A DNA stretch of 64,000 nucleotides from Rhodobiaceae bacterium UBA7804. GTDB lineage: Bacteria > Pseudomonadota > Alphaproteobacteria > Parvibaculales > Parvibaculaceae. Where the stretch lies: the NCBI GenBank assembly GCA_002480495.1, contig DLCG01000024.1, forward strand, positions 17,313-81,312. Direction: 5' to 3'. Made by a program: the position numbers and the translations under genes. Of this stretch, positions 23,373 through 31,547 are shown piece after piece; within the stretch, counting starts at the first letter, position 1, and every line of letters begins with the position of its first letter. Below the pieces are notes generated by a model that was not told the DNA's origin, ran no database searches, and saw only the letters and a list, made by a program, of their open reading frames with translations.

Positions 23373-24134
23373 ATGCGAGGACTCGATCAGAAGCCGGTTA
23401 TCGTTACCGGCGGCGCAAGCGGTATCGGAAAGGCGATTGGGCTCAGGCTTGGCGAAGAGAGTGCCAGGGTCGCCATTTTCGACATGAACGAGAAGGGTGC
23501 CGAGGCCGCCGCCGCCGAAATTCGCCAGAAGGGTGGAGAGGCTTGGGCCTATAAGGTCGACATCACCGACTATGCGGCAGTGGCGCGGGCAGTCGATGCG
23601 TTCGAAAAGGCGGCCGGCCAGGTTTATGGACTGGTGAACAATGCCGGTTGGGACGAGGCGAAGCCTTTTATCCAGACAGAGCCTGATTTCTGGAAAAAGG
23701 TGATCGACATCAATCTTTACGGGCCGCTCAATCTCACTCATGTCGTTGCGCGTCGGCTTGCCGAGCAGGGTGCCGGTCGGGTCGTCAGCATTTCGTCGGA
23801 TGCGGGCCGTGTGGGTTCGTCTGGCGAGGCCGTCTATTCCGCGGCCAAGGGCGGCGTCATCGCCTTCATGAAGACGATGGCGCGCGAGTTCGCCCGGAAG
23901 GGCGTCACCTTCAATACGATCTGTCCGGGGCCGACGGACACGCCGCTGCTCGCCTCCGTGGATGTGTCGGGCGGCGGACGTCTGACCGAAGCGCTCACCA
24001 AGGCGATCCCGATGCGCCGCCTGGCGCAACCGGACGATTATCCGGGCATGGTCGCATTCTTTCTGAGCGACGATGCAAGTTTCATTACCGGCCAGACGAT
24101 CAGCGTCTCGGGCGGTCTCTCAATGCACGGTTGA
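23373..24134 (+). CDS. badH: 2-hydroxycyclohexanecarboxyl-CoA dehydrogenase (BadH)
   Basis: 253-residue SDR. TGGASGIGKA (about 12), FDMNEKG (NAD-type acidic residue), NNAGWDEAKPF (about 89), SISSDAGRVGSSGEAVYSAAKGG (catalytic Ser, Tyr, Lys, about 138-158), and CPGPTDTPLL are all shared with BadH of Rhodopseudomonas palustris as I remember it, as is the ending TGQTISVSGGLSMHG. It oxidises 2-hydroxycyclohexanecarboxyl-CoA to the 2-keto form. It is followed 11 bases later by BadI, the next enzyme. It is the first gene of a plus-strand operon running to the CYP153 at 28366. Confidence 0.88.
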   Translation: MRGLDQKPVIVTGGASGIGKAIGLRLGEESARVAIFDMNEKGAEAAAAEIRQKGGEAWAYKVDITDYAAVARAVDAFEKAAGQVYGLVNNAGWDEAKPFIQTEPDFWKKVIDINLYGPLNLTHVVARRLAEQGAGRVVSISSDAGRVGSSGEAVYSAAKGGVIAFMKTMAREFARKGVTFNTICPGPTDTPLLASVDVSGGGRLTEALTKAIPMRRLAQPDDYPGMVAFFLSDDASFITGQTISVSGGLSMHG

Positions 24135-24145
24135 CGGGGATTTTC

Positions 24146-24937
24146 ATGGACTACGAAGACATTCTGTACGACGAGAAAAATGGCGTCGCGACCATCACCA
24201 TCAATCGTCCGAAGGTCTATAACGCGTTCCGCCCCCGCACCTGCGTCGAACTGATTGACGCTTTTCTGAAGGCGGGCTGGAGCGAGGAGATCGGTGCGAT
24301 CGTGCTGACTGGCGCGGGCAACAAGGCGTTTTGCACCGGCGGCGATCAATCGGATCATGACGGCACCTATGGTGACGGCGAGACGCGCGGAACCATCGGC
24401 ATGCCGGTCGAGGAACTGCACACGGTCATTCGCGACGTGCCCAAGCCGGTGATCGCGAAGGTGCGGGGCTACGCCATCGGCGGCGGCAATGTGCTGGCGA
24501 CGTTGTGCGACATGACGATTGCGGGCGAGAGCGCAATCTTCGGTCAGGTGGGTCCCAAGATGGGCTCCGTCGATCCCGGCTTCGGCACCGCCTATCTCGC
24601 CCGCGTGGTCGGGGAGAAGAAGGCGCGCGAAATCTGGTACATGTGCCGGCGTTACCCGGCACGCGAGGCGCTGGCGATGGGGCTCGCCAATGCGGTCGTT
24701 CCCGACGACAAGCTGGATGAGGAAGTGGATGCCTGGTGCGCCGAGCTTGTCGAGCGTAGCCCGACGGCGATTGCGATTGCCAAGAAATCGTTCAACGCCG
24801 ACAGCGATAATATTCGCGGCATTGGCGGTCTTGGCATGCAGGCGCTCCGCCTCTACTACAACTCGGCGGAGTCGAAAGAGGGCGTCAACGCGCTCAATGA
24901 AAAGCGTAAGCCGGAATTCCGCAAGCATATGAAGTAG
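24146..24937 (+). CDS. badI: 2-ketocyclohexanecarboxyl-CoA hydrolase (BadI), ring-opening
   Basis: 263 residues of the crotonase fold. Diagnostic stretches: FCTGGDQSDHDG, VEELHTVIRDVPKPVIAKV, GYAIGGGNVLATLCD, IFGQVGPKMGSVDPGFGTAYLAR and GEKKAREIWYMC, which match BadI rather than ordinary enoyl-CoA hydratases. The dihydroxynaphthoyl-CoA synthase MenB shares GGGN and GPKMGS, but MenB context is absent. BadI hydrolyses the C-C bond of the beta-keto ring to give pimeloyl-CoA. Start 24146 (MDYEDILYD) is preferred over a TTG at 24131. Confidence 0.88.
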   Translation: MDYEDILYDEKNGVATITINRPKVYNAFRPRTCVELIDAFLKAGWSEEIGAIVLTGAGNKAFCTGGDQSDHDGTYGDGETRGTIGMPVEELHTVIRDVPKPVIAKVRGYAIGGGNVLATLCDMTIAGESAIFGQVGPKMGSVDPGFGTAYLARVVGEKKAREIWYMCRRYPAREALAMGLANAVVPDDKLDEEVDAWCAELVERSPTAIAIAKKSFNADSDNIRGIGGLGMQALRLYYNSAESKEGVNALNEKRKPEFRKHMK

Positions 24938-24945
24938 GTGGTATC

Positions 24946-26103
24946 TTGGACTTTGCCTTTACGTCCGACCAGGGAGCCATTCGAGATACCGCCGCACGAT
25001 TTGCGCGCGAGCGGCTCGCGCCCGCCTACAAGGTGCGCGAAGCCGCCGGAGCGATCGATCGGCAGCTCGTCCGGGATATGGGCGAGCTTGGCCTCGTCGG
25101 CGCCGATTTGCCCGAAAAATTCGGGGCGCCGGGACTCGATAGCGTTACGACCGGCATTATTATCGAGGAAATATCACGCGGTGACATTAGTGTCGGTTAT
25201 GTCCAGCTCCTGGCTTCGCTGATGGGATCGATCGTCGCCGCGCATGCAAGGCCTGAAGTCGCCGATGAAATCGTTCCGAAGATTTGCTCGGGCGAGGTGA
25301 TCGTCGCGCTCGGTCTGACGGAGCCGCGAGGCGGCTCCGACGCAGCGCATCTGCAGACGAAAGCACGCGCCGATGGCGACGGCTACGTCCTGTCGGGCGA
25401 GAAAACCTCGATCTCGATGGCCGAGCAGGCTGATTACATTCTTGTGCTCGCGCGCACGGATGAAAGCAATCCGGGCGCTGGCGGTGTGTCGGCTTTTCTG
25501 GTGCCGCTCGACGCGCCGGGTATCACCTGTTCGAGCTTCGATGATGTAGGTTCGAAAGCGGTCGGCCGCGGTTCGGTATTCTTCGACAATGTTAAGGTGT
25601 CGTCGCGCTACATGGTCGGCCCGGAGGGCGAAGGTTTCCGGAAGGTCATGCAGGGGTTCGATTATTCCCGCGCGCTGATCGGCCTGCAATGTCTGGCTCC
25701 CGCCTTCGCATCGCTGGAAGAGACCTGGAAGTATGTGACGGAGCGCGTTGCCTTCGGCAATCCGCTGGCCAAATATCAGGGTGTCACGGAACCGCTGGCC
25801 GAAGCCCAGACGCTGCTCGAGGCGGCGCGTCTGCTTTGCTACAAGACGCTTTGGCTCCGCGACAATGATTTGCCGCATACCGCCGAAGCCGCGATGTGCA
25901 AATGGTGGGCACCCAAGACGGCTTTCCAGGTCATCCACCGTTGCCTGCTCACGCACGGACATGGCGGTTACAGCACTGATCTGCCTCATCAGCAGAGATT
26001 GCGCGACGTGATGGGGCTTCAGATCGGCGACGGCACCGAGCAAATCCAGAAGATGATCATTTCGCGCGAGAAAGTCGGCCGGGTGGCCGTGCCTTATGCG
26101 TGA
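24946..26103 (+). CDS. aliB: Cyclohexanecarboxyl-CoA dehydrogenase-like acyl-CoA dehydrogenase (AliB-type)
   Basis: 385 residues, acyl-CoA dehydrogenase fold. FAD/substrate motifs: ALGLTEPRGGSDAAHLQT (about 121), GEKTSISMAEQADYI, RVAFGNPLAKYQGV (Arg for FAD, about 267), and C-terminal GLQIGDGTEQIQKMIISRE. By family and by position after BadH and BadI it should introduce the ring double bond (cyclohexanecarboxyl-CoA to cyclohexene-carboxyl-CoA). The likely start is TTG at 24946, with AGGTGG just upstream; no in-frame ATG fits. The next gene is 10 bp away. Confidence 0.8.
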   Translation: MDFAFTSDQGAIRDTAARFARERLAPAYKVREAAGAIDRQLVRDMGELGLVGADLPEKFGAPGLDSVTTGIIIEEISRGDISVGYVQLLASLMGSIVAAHARPEVADEIVPKICSGEVIVALGLTEPRGGSDAAHLQTKARADGDGYVLSGEKTSISMAEQADYILVLARTDESNPGAGGVSAFLVPLDAPGITCSSFDDVGSKAVGRGSVFFDNVKVSSRYMVGPEGEGFRKVMQGFDYSRALIGLQCLAPAFASLEETWKYVTERVAFGNPLAKYQGVTEPLAEAQTLLEAARLLCYKTLWLRDNDLPHTAEAAMCKWWAPKTAFQVIHRCLLTHGHGGYSTDLPHQQRLRDVMGLQIGDGTEQIQKMIISREKVGRVAVPYA

Positions 26104-26113
26104 GGGAGGCGAT

Positions 26114-26902
26114 ATGACGAGCGCCGCGGAAGCCCCGGTCCAGACCGAGATGCGAGACGGCGTCGGAATCGTGGCGCTCAACAGGCCTGACAAGTTCAAT
26201 TGCCTCTCGTCGGTTGTCATGGCCGGTCTCGACGAGGCTCTCGCAATGTTCGAGGGAGACAGGAAGGTTCGTGCCGTTCTGTTGCTTGCGCGTGGCAAGA
26301 ACTTCTGCACCGGTGCCGATCTTGACGAGGTCCTCGACGCTCGCAGGGAGCGGGGTCGGCTGGAAGCGTTTATCACGGGCGGTCATCGCGTCCTGCGCCG
26401 TCTTGAGGTCTCGCCTCTGCCGATTGTCGCCGCGGTGAACGGTCTGTGTCTTGCGGGCGGGCTGGAATTGATGATGGCATGTGACGTGGTTTTTGCGGGG
26501 CAGTCGGCGCAGATGGGATGCCAGCATGCCCGCTACGGGCTCGTGCCGGGTTGGGGCGGCACGCAGCGTCTCGCGCGCATCGTCGGTTCGCGGCGTGCCC
26601 TTGATCTGATGTTCAGCGGCCGCTGGCTCAAGGCAGACGAGGCGCTGGCCTGGGGGCTTGTGAACCATATCGTTGACGACAGCGCGCTTGCCGGCATGGC
26701 GGAAGCCTATTGTGCCGACCTCGCCAAAAAGAATCCGGGCGGTCTTGCCGCCATGAAACAGCTTTGCAGAAACGGACTCGACGGATCGCTCCAGGAAGGT
26801 CTGGATATGGAACGGAGCGCAGTCGTGGACGCGCTGATGGGCGAAAATGTTTCGGAAGGTCTGGCGGCGTTCCGGGAGCGCCGGGAGCCATTATTCCGCT
26901 GA
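26114..26902 (+). CDS. Enoyl-CoA hydratase/isomerase family protein in the BadK position
   Basis: 262 residues, crotonase fold. The oxyanion-hole sequence is NFCTGADLDE, and GGLELMMACD keeps the first catalytic Glu. At the second Glu position (FGxPE in hydratases) it has MGCQHARYGL, that is His. Its place between AliB and a Rieske oxygenase suggests hydration of cyclohexene-carboxyl-CoA (the BadK step), but the missing Glu makes isomerase, hydrolase or another crotonase reaction possible. Start 26114 follows GGGAGG. Confidence 0.78.
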   Translation: MTSAAEAPVQTEMRDGVGIVALNRPDKFNCLSSVVMAGLDEALAMFEGDRKVRAVLLLARGKNFCTGADLDEVLDARRERGRLEAFITGGHRVLRRLEVSPLPIVAAVNGLCLAGGLELMMACDVVFAGQSAQMGCQHARYGLVPGWGGTQRLARIVGSRRALDLMFSGRWLKADEALAWGLVNHIVDDSALAGMAEAYCADLAKKNPGGLAAMKQLCRNGLDGSLQEGLDMERSAVVDALMGENVSEGLAAFRERREPLFR

Positions 26903-26939
26903 CGGATAATCAAGGGACCTCTTCGGGAGAAGTGCGATC

Positions 26940-28091
26940 ATGAAACACGAAGCCCAGGTCGAGCAGTTGCGGAAGATCTTCGGCTATCTCGACGCGGGTG
27001 AGACCGCGATGGGCGATGCCGTGTATCGTCATCATGTCAGTGACTACACCAGTCCGGATCAGGCTGGCCGAGAACGGGAGATGCTGTTCCGGCATGAGCC
27101 ACTCCTGATCGGATTGAGCTGCGAATTGCCCAATCCCGGCGACTATGTAACCGACGATTTTTCGGGCGTTCCGATCCTGGTGGTGCGGAATGAAGCGGGG
27201 CAGGTCAATGCCTTCATCAATGTCTGCCGCCACCGTGGCGCGCGCGTTGCGTCGGGCTGCGGCAGCGGCAAGACCGTGTTCAGTTGTCCCTATCACGCAT
27301 GGACCTACGACCGGAGCGGCAGGCTGAGGTCGATACCGTTCGAGCAGGGCTTTGAGAGCGTCGACAAGACGAGCAACGGCTTGCGGCCTCTGCCGGTGGT
27401 GGAGAAATACGGCATGATCTGGGTCATGCCGACGCCCGGCGGGTTGATCGACATCGACGGCCACCTTGCGGGGATGGCGGACGATCTCGTCGCGTTCGGC
27501 CTTGCGAGTTACAGCCACTACGAGACACGCGTGCTCCGGGCCCGCCTCAACTGGAAACTCGTGATCGACACGTTTCTCGAAACCTACCATCTGAGCACAC
27601 TTCACAAGAATACGATCGCGCCGATCCTGCACTCGAACCTCGGCACGTTCGACGGCATGGCACGAAATCTGCGCATGATTGGCGCCCGCAAGACGATCGA
27701 CGCGTTGCGCCAGAGGCCGGAAAGCGAGTGGGATCTGGTCCGCCACTCCGCGCTTGTATACGTGCTCTTTCCGAATACGGTCTTCATCATGCAGGGCGAT
27801 CATCTGGAGACGTGGAGGGTTTATCCGGGCGACAGCGTGGATGAATCAAAAATGCACGTCTCTCTCTATACGCCCGAACCTGCCATGACCGACAAGGCCA
27901 GGAAGTACTGGGCCAAGAACATGGACTTGCTGATGGCGACCGTGCAGCAGGAAGATTTTCCGCTGGCGGAAAATATCCAGCGTGATTTTCACTCGGGTGC
28001 ACAAGATTTTGTGACTTTCGGCGCCAACGAGCCGGCTCTTGCATACTTCCACCGGTCGATAAAAAAGACGCTGGGGATCGACGCCGCGTGA
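26940..28091 (+). CDS. Rieske non-heme iron oxygenase, alpha subunit
   Basis: 383 residues. The Rieske centre is CRHRGARVASGCGSG followed by FSCPYHAWTYD (C-x-H, C-x2-H, about 97-120). The catalytic domain has the mononuclear-iron facial triad start ETYHLSTLHKN (two His, about 217-226) and a downstream acidic ligand, probably in FSxxQRDFHSG near 340. Like phthalate/carnitine/sterol-type single-component oxygenases, it has no beta subunit next to it and needs a reductase from elsewhere. It could hydroxylate the ring or demethylate the substrate. It shares the badH operon. Confidence 0.85.
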   Translation: MKHEAQVEQLRKIFGYLDAGETAMGDAVYRHHVSDYTSPDQAGREREMLFRHEPLLIGLSCELPNPGDYVTDDFSGVPILVVRNEAGQVNAFINVCRHRGARVASGCGSGKTVFSCPYHAWTYDRSGRLRSIPFEQGFESVDKTSNGLRPLPVVEKYGMIWVMPTPGGLIDIDGHLAGMADDLVAFGLASYSHYETRVLRARLNWKLVIDTFLETYHLSTLHKNTIAPILHSNLGTFDGMARNLRMIGARKTIDALRQRPESEWDLVRHSALVYVLFPNTVFIMQGDHLETWRVYPGDSVDESKMHVSLYTPEPAMTDKARKYWAKNMDLLMATVQQEDFPLAENIQRDFHSGAQDFVTFGANEPALAYFHRSIKKTLGIDAA

Positions 28092-28120
28092 AGCGGAATT
28101 GAACAAAAAAGGAGATTCCC

Positions 28121-28369
28121 ATGCATGTCGGCATGAGCACGTTCTTTCAGAACCTCGCTGGCGGTTATACCGACCAGGAGGTCTACGCCCATGAAATTGC
28201 GATGGCCGACATGGCCGAGCCGCTTGGCTTCGATTCCATATGGGCGGCCATGTGCCCGAACGTGGCGCAGTTCCTCACCTATATGGCTGGCCGCACCAAG
28301 AGGGTCGGGGTTGGCTCAATGGTGGTTGCGCCGGTGAATATTCGTCCACAAACGAGGATAAGATCATGA
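28121..28369 (+). pseudogene. Truncated luciferase-like (LLM) flavin monooxygenase, N-terminal 70 residues
   Basis: Begins at an ATG with a good AAGGAG site and reads MHVGMSTFFQNLAG, LGFDSIWAAMCPNVAQFLTYM and GRTKRVGVGSMVV, the first quarter of a bacterial luciferase-family enzyme like the full one at 38226-39314. Homology ends at about 28335, and the frame closes by overlapping the P450 start by 4 bases. The full family length is about 340-360 residues, so the gene was cut by a deletion that joined it to the P450. It may still be translated and couple ribosomes to the P450. Confidence 0.75.
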
Positions 28370-29631
28370 GCAGCATGAACGTAGCCGAACGCGTCCAGTC
28401 CTTGGACGATCCATATGCCATTCCGCTCGACAAACTCAATGTCAGCGATCCGGAGCTCTTCAGGTCCAATCGGATGTGGCCGTATTTCGAAAGGCTGCGT
28501 CGCGAGGATCCCGTGCATTATTGTGCGGAAAGCGCTTATGGACCTTTCTGGTCCGTGACAAAATACAAGGACATCATGCATGTCGAGACCAATCATGGCG
28601 TCTATTCGTCCGACGTCGAGCAGGGGGGAATTACGATTCGCGACAATAATGCGGGTCTGAAGCTTCCGATGTTCATCGCAATGGACCCTCCGAAGCATGA
28701 CGCGCAGCGGAAGGTGGTGAGCCCGATCGTCGCTCCGGCCAATTTGGCCAAACTCGAAGGCACGATCCGCGAGCGCGCCGGCAAGATTCTCGATTCGCTT
28801 CCGGTGAACGAGACGTTCAACTGGGTCGATCGCGTGTCGATTGAGCTGACGACGCAGATGCTCGCCACCCTGTTCGACTTCCCTTGGGAAGAGCGCCGGA
28901 AACTCACCCGCTGGTCCGACGTCGCAACCTCGGAGGAAGCCTTCAAGACACCGGAAGGCGAGGCAGCTCGCGAGGCAGAGCTTCTCGAATGCGCCGCCTA
29001 TTTTACCGAGTTGTGGAATCAGCGCGTGAACGCAACTGAACCGGGCGGCGATCTCATCACCATGCTGGCCCAGGGTGAGTCCACCAGGAACATGAGTCCG
29101 GCGGAGTATTTGGGAAATGTCATTCTGCTGATCGTCGGCGGTAACGACACGACCCGCAATTCGCTCACCGGCGGCTTGCTCGCGCTCCACGAGAACCCGG
29201 ATCAGTACAGGAAGCTGCGCGAAAATCCGGCGCTCGTTGAAACCATGATACCGGAAATCATCCGCTGGCAGACGCCGCTCACCCACATGCGCCGCACCGC
29301 GCTACAGGATACCGAGTTGGCCGGCAAGCGGATCAAGAAGGGTGACAGGGTTGTCATGTGGTACGTCTCGGGCAACCGGGACGAGGAGGCCATCGACGAG
29401 CCGAACCGTTTCATCATCGATCGTGCAAGGCCGCGTCAGCATCTCTCCTTCGGCTTCGGCATTCATCGCTGCGTCGGCAACCGCTTGGCGGAAATGCAAC
29501 TCCGCATTGTCTGGGAAGAAATCCTGAAGCGCTGGCCCGACAAGCCGATCGAAGTGGTCGGCGAACCAAAGCGGGTCTTTTCCAACTTCATCAAGGGCTA
29601 TGAGGCCTTGCCGGTAAGAATCCCGGGCTGA
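28366..29631 (+). CDS. Cytochrome P450, CYP153-type (copy 2)
   Basis: 421 residues, very close to copy 1 over its whole length: I-helix GGNDTTRNS, EIIRWQTPLTHMRR, and heme loop FGFGIHRCVGNR with Cys369. Differences cluster in the substrate-facing segments (about 90-110, DVEQGGITIRDNNAGLKL, and about 195-215), so substrate range may differ. Start at 28366 (MSSMNVAER) with GAGGATAAG upstream; the longer upstream frame is the tail of the truncated LLM region. Probable last gene of the badH operon; a hairpin follows at 29641. Confidence 0.9.
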   Translation: MSSMNVAERVQSLDDPYAIPLDKLNVSDPELFRSNRMWPYFERLRREDPVHYCAESAYGPFWSVTKYKDIMHVETNHGVYSSDVEQGGITIRDNNAGLKLPMFIAMDPPKHDAQRKVVSPIVAPANLAKLEGTIRERAGKILDSLPVNETFNWVDRVSIELTTQMLATLFDFPWEERRKLTRWSDVATSEEAFKTPEGEAAREAELLECAAYFTELWNQRVNATEPGGDLITMLAQGESTRNMSPAEYLGNVILLIVGGNDTTRNSLTGGLLALHENPDQYRKLRENPALVETMIPEIIRWQTPLTHMRRTALQDTELAGKRIKKGDRVVMWYVSGNRDEEAIDEPNRFIIDRARPRQHLSFGFGIHRCVGNRLAEMQLRIVWEEILKRWPDKPIEVVGEPKRVFSNFIKGYEALPVRIPG

Positions 29632-29640
29632 ACCTGGGGG

Positions 29641-29665
29641 GGCGGGTGGAAAACTTCCACCCGCC
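29641..29665. terminator. Hairpin between convergent CYP153 and enoyl-CoA hydratase genes
   Basis: A perfect 11-bp stem GGCGGGTGGAA / TTCCACCCGCC with a 3-nt loop sits 9 bases after the P450 stop. It has no U-run on either side, but its strength and location between convergent genes suggest a bidirectional transcript end or 3'-end stabiliser. Confidence 0.6.
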
Positions 29666-29712
29666 ACATAAGATCGAAGGAGGTCGAAGGCAGCGCGGCG
29701 CGTGGCCCGCCG

Positions 29713-30453
29713 TCATTTTTTTCCGAATGAGGCGACCCGTTCGCGCGCGTCGTAGCAGGCACCGGGGCTATGCGCGAGTTCGTAGGCCAGCCCCGCCTGG
29801 GCGGTCATGCCGTCGGTCGCGCCCAGCAGACTTTTGTTGACCTGATTGCTGTAGGTTGAATTGGCGGCGATACGCTGAGCAAGGTCATTTGTCGCCTGTT
29901 CCAGTTCGACATCGTCGACACAAATGTCGACCAGCCCCATACGCTCCGCCGCCTCCGCCGCGAAAATATCGGAGGTAAACATCATCTGCTTGGCCTTCGA
30001 CAGCCCGACGCGACGCGGCAGTCTTTGCGTCATGCCCCAGAGCGGGCTCAGTCCCCACTTGCTATGCGTGTCGCCGAACCTGGCGGAGCGCGCGGCGATG
30101 ATGATATCTGCCGCGAGCGCAAGCTCCAGTCCGCCAGTATAGCAATGCCCGCGGATGCAGGCGACGACCGGTTGCGGCAGTTCGGCCAGCGCCTGAATGG
30201 TCTTCGCCTGGAAATGCGGCTCCGGCGGGCGTTCGCCCTTCTGGATGTCCTTCAGATCGTGGCCGGCTGAAAAAGCCTTGCCCGCGCCCGTGATGATGAC
30301 GCATGCCACCTCGTGAACCTGTCCACGAAGCGCATCCACATGCCTGCGCAATTCCTCGAACAGCGGGACATTGAGCGCGTTCAAGGTTTCCGGACGGTTG
30401 AGCGTCAGCGTACAAATACGCCCGCTGTCCTTGCGAAGAACCAGATTCGACAT
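29713..30453 (-). CDS. Enoyl-CoA hydratase/isomerase family protein
   Basis: 246 residues, crotonase fold. FSAGHDLKDI supplies the oxyanion hole and GGLELALAAD the first catalytic Glu. FGDTHSKWGLSPLWG places His/Ser where typical hydratases have the second Glu, a variant shared by a known side group of the family. Function within the pathway is open. It lies downstream of the alpha/beta hydrolase on the minus strand, 95 bp apart. Start 30453 follows GGGAGAAAG. Confidence 0.78.
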   Translation of the reverse strand: MSNLVLRKDSGRICTLTLNRPETLNALNVPLFEELRRHVDALRGQVHEVACVIITGAGKAFSAGHDLKDIQKGERPPEPHFQAKTIQALAELPQPVVACIRGHCYTGGLELALAADIIIAARSARFGDTHSKWGLSPLWGMTQRLPRRVGLSKAKQMMFTSDIFAAEAAERMGLVDICVDDVELEQATNDLAQRIAANSTYSNQVNKSLLGATDGMTAQAGLAYELAHSPGACYDARERVASFGKK

Positions 30454-30548
30454 CGGCTTTCTCCCTTCCTCTTCTCGATCTTAATTTGTCTGGCTTGTCT
30501 TCATCTGTCGAAGACGTACAGGCGTGAATGAATACGTCCGGGCTGGGG

Positions 30549-31424
30549 CTACGATGCGCTCGCGGCAGGTACCATTCGCGTCAGAAAATCCAGAACGGCG
30601 CTTGTAAATATGTCGTTCTTGTCGCCCGCTACCATATGGCCCGCATTTGCGACATCGATAAACTCGGAATGAGGAACGATCTCGGCGAATTGCCGCGCCG
30701 CTTCGACCGTCACGAGGTCGCTGTCGCGGCCGCGGACAAGGAGCGTCGGTATTTTCAGGGAACGTGCCGCCATTTGGAGGCGTTCGGGTTCGCGGCTGCC
30801 TTGCGGCTTTTGCGTGCCGGTGACGAAACGCGGATCCCAATGCCAGTAGTAGCGGCCGTTTTCCCTGAGGCGAAGGTTCTTCGCCAGTCCGCTCAGATTT
30901 TTGGGACGAGTCCGGCCGGGCATGTAGCGCGATATCGTATCGGCTGCTTCCTCAAGCGAGGCGAAGCCCTCTTCCACATTCGACGACATGAATCCGAGGA
31001 TTTTTTGAACACCCTCCATGTTCATCTGAGGGGTGATGTCGACGAGGACCAGCGCCGCAAATCCGCGCCGTCCGGCCTTTGCGTATTCTCCCTGCGCGAT
31101 CATGCCCGCGATGCCGCCCAGAGATGCGCCAACCAGGACCGGAGGCACGGAGAAGCCGTCCGCGATGTCGAGGAGATCCTCCGCGAAACGCTCCATTCTG
31201 TAGTCTCCGTCCGGAGACCAGTCGCTTTCGCCGTGCCCGCGCAAATCGACGGCGAGGGTGTAGTATCCGTTTTGTCCCAACCTTTTACCGCAGGCTTGCC
31301 AAGCATGGCGTGTCTGTCCGCCGCCATGGGCGAGCATGACCGGACGCCCATGGTCGGGGCCGAATGCGTCCGCCGCGATTTTGAGATTTTGGACAAGGGT
31401 GAACAAGGTCCGGTTTTCTGACAT
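30549..31424 (-). CDS. Alpha/beta-fold hydrolase
   Basis: 291 residues. LAHGGGQTRHAW (oxyanion region, about 30), VDLRGHGESDWSPDGDY (about 59), nucleophile elbow GASLGG (Ser about 99), acid in RGRDSDLVT (about 236) and catalytic His in NAGHMVAGDKND (about 263) make a complete triad. It may be a C-C hydrolase, lactonase or esterase acting on the product of the flavin monooxygenase or of ring fission. The start is ATG 31424; a TTG 3 bases upstream is less likely. Divergent from the GntR gene across a candidate operator at 31471-31486. Confidence 0.82.
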   Translation of the reverse strand: MSENRTLFTLVQNLKIAADAFGPDHGRPVMLAHGGGQTRHAWQACGKRLGQNGYYTLAVDLRGHGESDWSPDGDYRMERFAEDLLDIADGFSVPPVLVGASLGGIAGMIAQGEYAKAGRRGFAALVLVDITPQMNMEGVQKILGFMSSNVEEGFASLEEAADTISRYMPGRTRPKNLSGLAKNLRLRENGRYYWHWDPRFVTGTQKPQGSREPERLQMAARSLKIPTLLVRGRDSDLVTVEAARQFAEIVPHSEFIDVANAGHMVAGDKNDIFTSAVLDFLTRMVPAASAS

Positions 31425-31470
31425 CAAACGCCTTTTTCCAATGTTCTTCGTATGTGTATTAAGAGCCGGA

Positions 31471-31486
31471 ATCCATTATGATAAAT
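31471..31486. promoter_or_regulatory. Candidate operator (ATCCAT-TATG-ATAAAT)
   Basis: An inverted repeat in the divergent region of the hydrolase and gntR genes. It matches 11 of 12 half-site bases of ATTYAT-N4-ATRAAT, the motif also seen at 32460 and 40252. It would allow autoregulation by the GntR protein. Confidence 0.5.
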
Positions 31487-31547
31487 TGATGGGATGTTGC
31501 AAACACGGACGATGGTATTGTAGTCGGGTTCGCCCAACCGTTCCCTG

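Noticed and set aside
24146..24937. MenB (naphthoate synthase)
   Set aside because: The active-site region is similar, but the FCTGGDQSDHDG and VEELHTVIRDVP stretches and the neighbouring BadH and AliB types favour BadI; no menaquinone genes are near.
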